DNA from: Pseudomonas furukawaii
Lineage (GTDB): Bacteria; Pseudomonadota; Gammaproteobacteria; Pseudomonadales; Pseudomonadaceae
Assembly (NCBI RefSeq): GCF_002355475.1
Contig: NZ_AP014862.1
Span: 3,782,001 to 3,846,000 of the forward strand
Length of the DNA: 64,000 nt
Direction: 5' to 3'
The notes beneath the pieces were generated by a model. The model was not told the DNA's origin. It saw nothing but the letters and a program-made list of their open reading frames with translations, and ran no database searches. Below are positions 63,356-64,000 of this stretch, in pieces (the first letter of the stretch is position 1; each line of letters starts with the position of its first letter). The position numbers were made by a program, and so were the translations under genes.

Positions 63356-64000
63356 GACTGTGGCTCCTTGATGGGCGCAGGCGGCAAGCCGCCCTGCCCG
63401 AGATCACGAGAGAGAACCCGTACCTTGCCGTCGCGGCCGCGCTGCAGGGTACTCACCAGAACCTGGCGGCGACCGCCGAGACGCACCTCGGTGATCACCT
63501 GGAAATAGCGGCTGCCCACGGCCAGTCCCTGGGCTTCCAGCCCCATGCCCGCCAGGGCCGGCTGGCCAAGGAAGGCGTCGAGACTGGCAAAGCCGGTGGC
63601 GCCCCGGGCCGCCGCCAACAGACCGCCCGCCCCGGCATCCAGGTTGTCGGCCAGGCTGGACAGGACCAGGGCGCTCGCGGTGTTGACATTGAGGGTGGCA
63701 TCGCCCGGCAGCGCCGTGATGTAGGGCAACAGCTTGCGGTAGTCCAGCTCCGTCATGCCGGCCAGCAGGCGCAGTTCGGAGACGTCGCTCATGGCGTGAT
63801 TGGCCGCGCGGTAGGGCGGCTGCAGCAGCAGGTACTGGTTGTCCTCGGCGCCGTTGGGGCCGTAAGGCTCCTGGTCGGCGTCGAGCCAGTCCACCAGCCG
63901 CTCGGCGTAGGGCGCTTCGATGCCCAGGCGCAGCAGCAGGCGGCGGAACTGACGAATGCCCTGCTCATTGAACTGGCCGTTGCGCACCAGTCCATTGAGG
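63352..64000 (-). CDS. xcpX: Type II secretion system minor pseudopilin K, 5' end missing
   Basis: C-terminal two-thirds of GspK; the frame is open through the right edge (no stop to base 64000), so the prepilin leader and start lie outside. The visible 216 codons include GIRQFRRLLLRLGIEAPYAERLVDWLDAD, the Ca-site region, and LPGDATLNVNTASALVLSSL, characteristic of the GspK helical/alpha domain. GspK caps the pseudopilus tip with GspI and GspJ. Overlaps gspL by four bases. Confidence 0.95.
   Translation of the reverse strand, partial: LNGLVRNGQFNEQGIRQFRRLLLRLGIEAPYAERLVDWLDADQEPYGPNGAEDNQYLLLQPPYRAANHAMSDVSELRLLAGMTELDYRKLLPYITALPGDATLNVNTASALVLSSLADNLDAGAGGLLAAARGATGFASLDAFLGQPALAGMGLEAQGLAVGSRYFQVITEVRLGGRRQVLVSTLQRGRDGKVRVLSRDLGQGGLPPAPIKEPQS

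Overview
The window is a chromosomal segment of a high-GC gammaproteobacterium, almost certainly Pseudomonas sensu lato in the P. aeruginosa / P. resinovorans neighbourhood. The case rests on gene content and on a gene order that, from memory, follows P. aeruginosa PAO1 from about PA3038 to PA3097. The shared order is: OpdQ-like porin, yqjD set, dgt, RocA2-like regulator, yggL, dacB, rlmKL, rmf, pyrD, DUF2835, gdhB, moxR/Bat operon, pepN, DUF2797, DUF1315, rhomboid, phosphatase, nadK, DUF1853, coiled-coil protein, fadH, araC, Asp/Asp/Val tRNAs, xcpZ/Y/X. No phage, IS element, CRISPR array or rRNA was seen.

Bases 1-10.8 kb hold the end of a KefB-type antiporter, a TetR regulator whose putative operator sits inside the promoter of an exported metallo-beta-lactamase-fold enzyme, an OprD-family porin, an ammonium transporter without a glnK partner, three YqjD/YqjE/YqjK envelope-stress-type small proteins, an EAL protein, a dGTPase and a FUSC membrane protein. 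Bases 10.8-19.8 kb are rich in signalling: a RocA2-like response regulator without its sensor, a large HD-GYP phosphodiesterase with an SD-sequestering leader hairpin, and a CHASE-PAS-GGDEF cyclase, with yggL and dacB between them. Bases 19.9-30.1 kb are housekeeping: rlmKL, rmf, pyrD, small conserved genes and the 1620-residue NAD-glutamate dehydrogenase.

Bases 30.5-37.4 kb are one tightly coupled operon: MoxR ATPase, DUF58, DUF4381, VWA, degenerate VWA with TPR, and BatD. Bases 37.5-45.0 kb hold the main accessory block, four genes on the minus strand: DUF1302 outer-membrane protein, DUF1329 exported protein, YCF48/BNR repeat protein and MMPL/RND transporter. The DUF1302 gene has a near-consensus sigma-54 promoter and an upstream inverted repeat at enhancer distance. 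I propose this block as an envelope-spanning system for a hydrophobic substrate, switched on by an enhancer-binding protein encoded elsewhere.

Bases 45.3-56.5 kb carry pepN, a nadK-phosphatase-rhomboid-DUF1315-DUF2797 operon, DUF1853, and an operon of a coiled-coil Cys-rich protein, a PLP deaminase-like enzyme and a cyclic-nucleotide-binding/rhodanese fusion. Bases 56.7-61.0 kb hold fadH, divergent from a nitrilase-like pseudoenzyme plus AraC regulator, with a 21-bp-phased direct repeat between them, and a 28-residue acidic ORF. The window closes with three tRNAs and the distal end of the type II secretion operon (gspK partial, gspL, gspM). Functions are inferred from sequence and remembered families; no database search was run.
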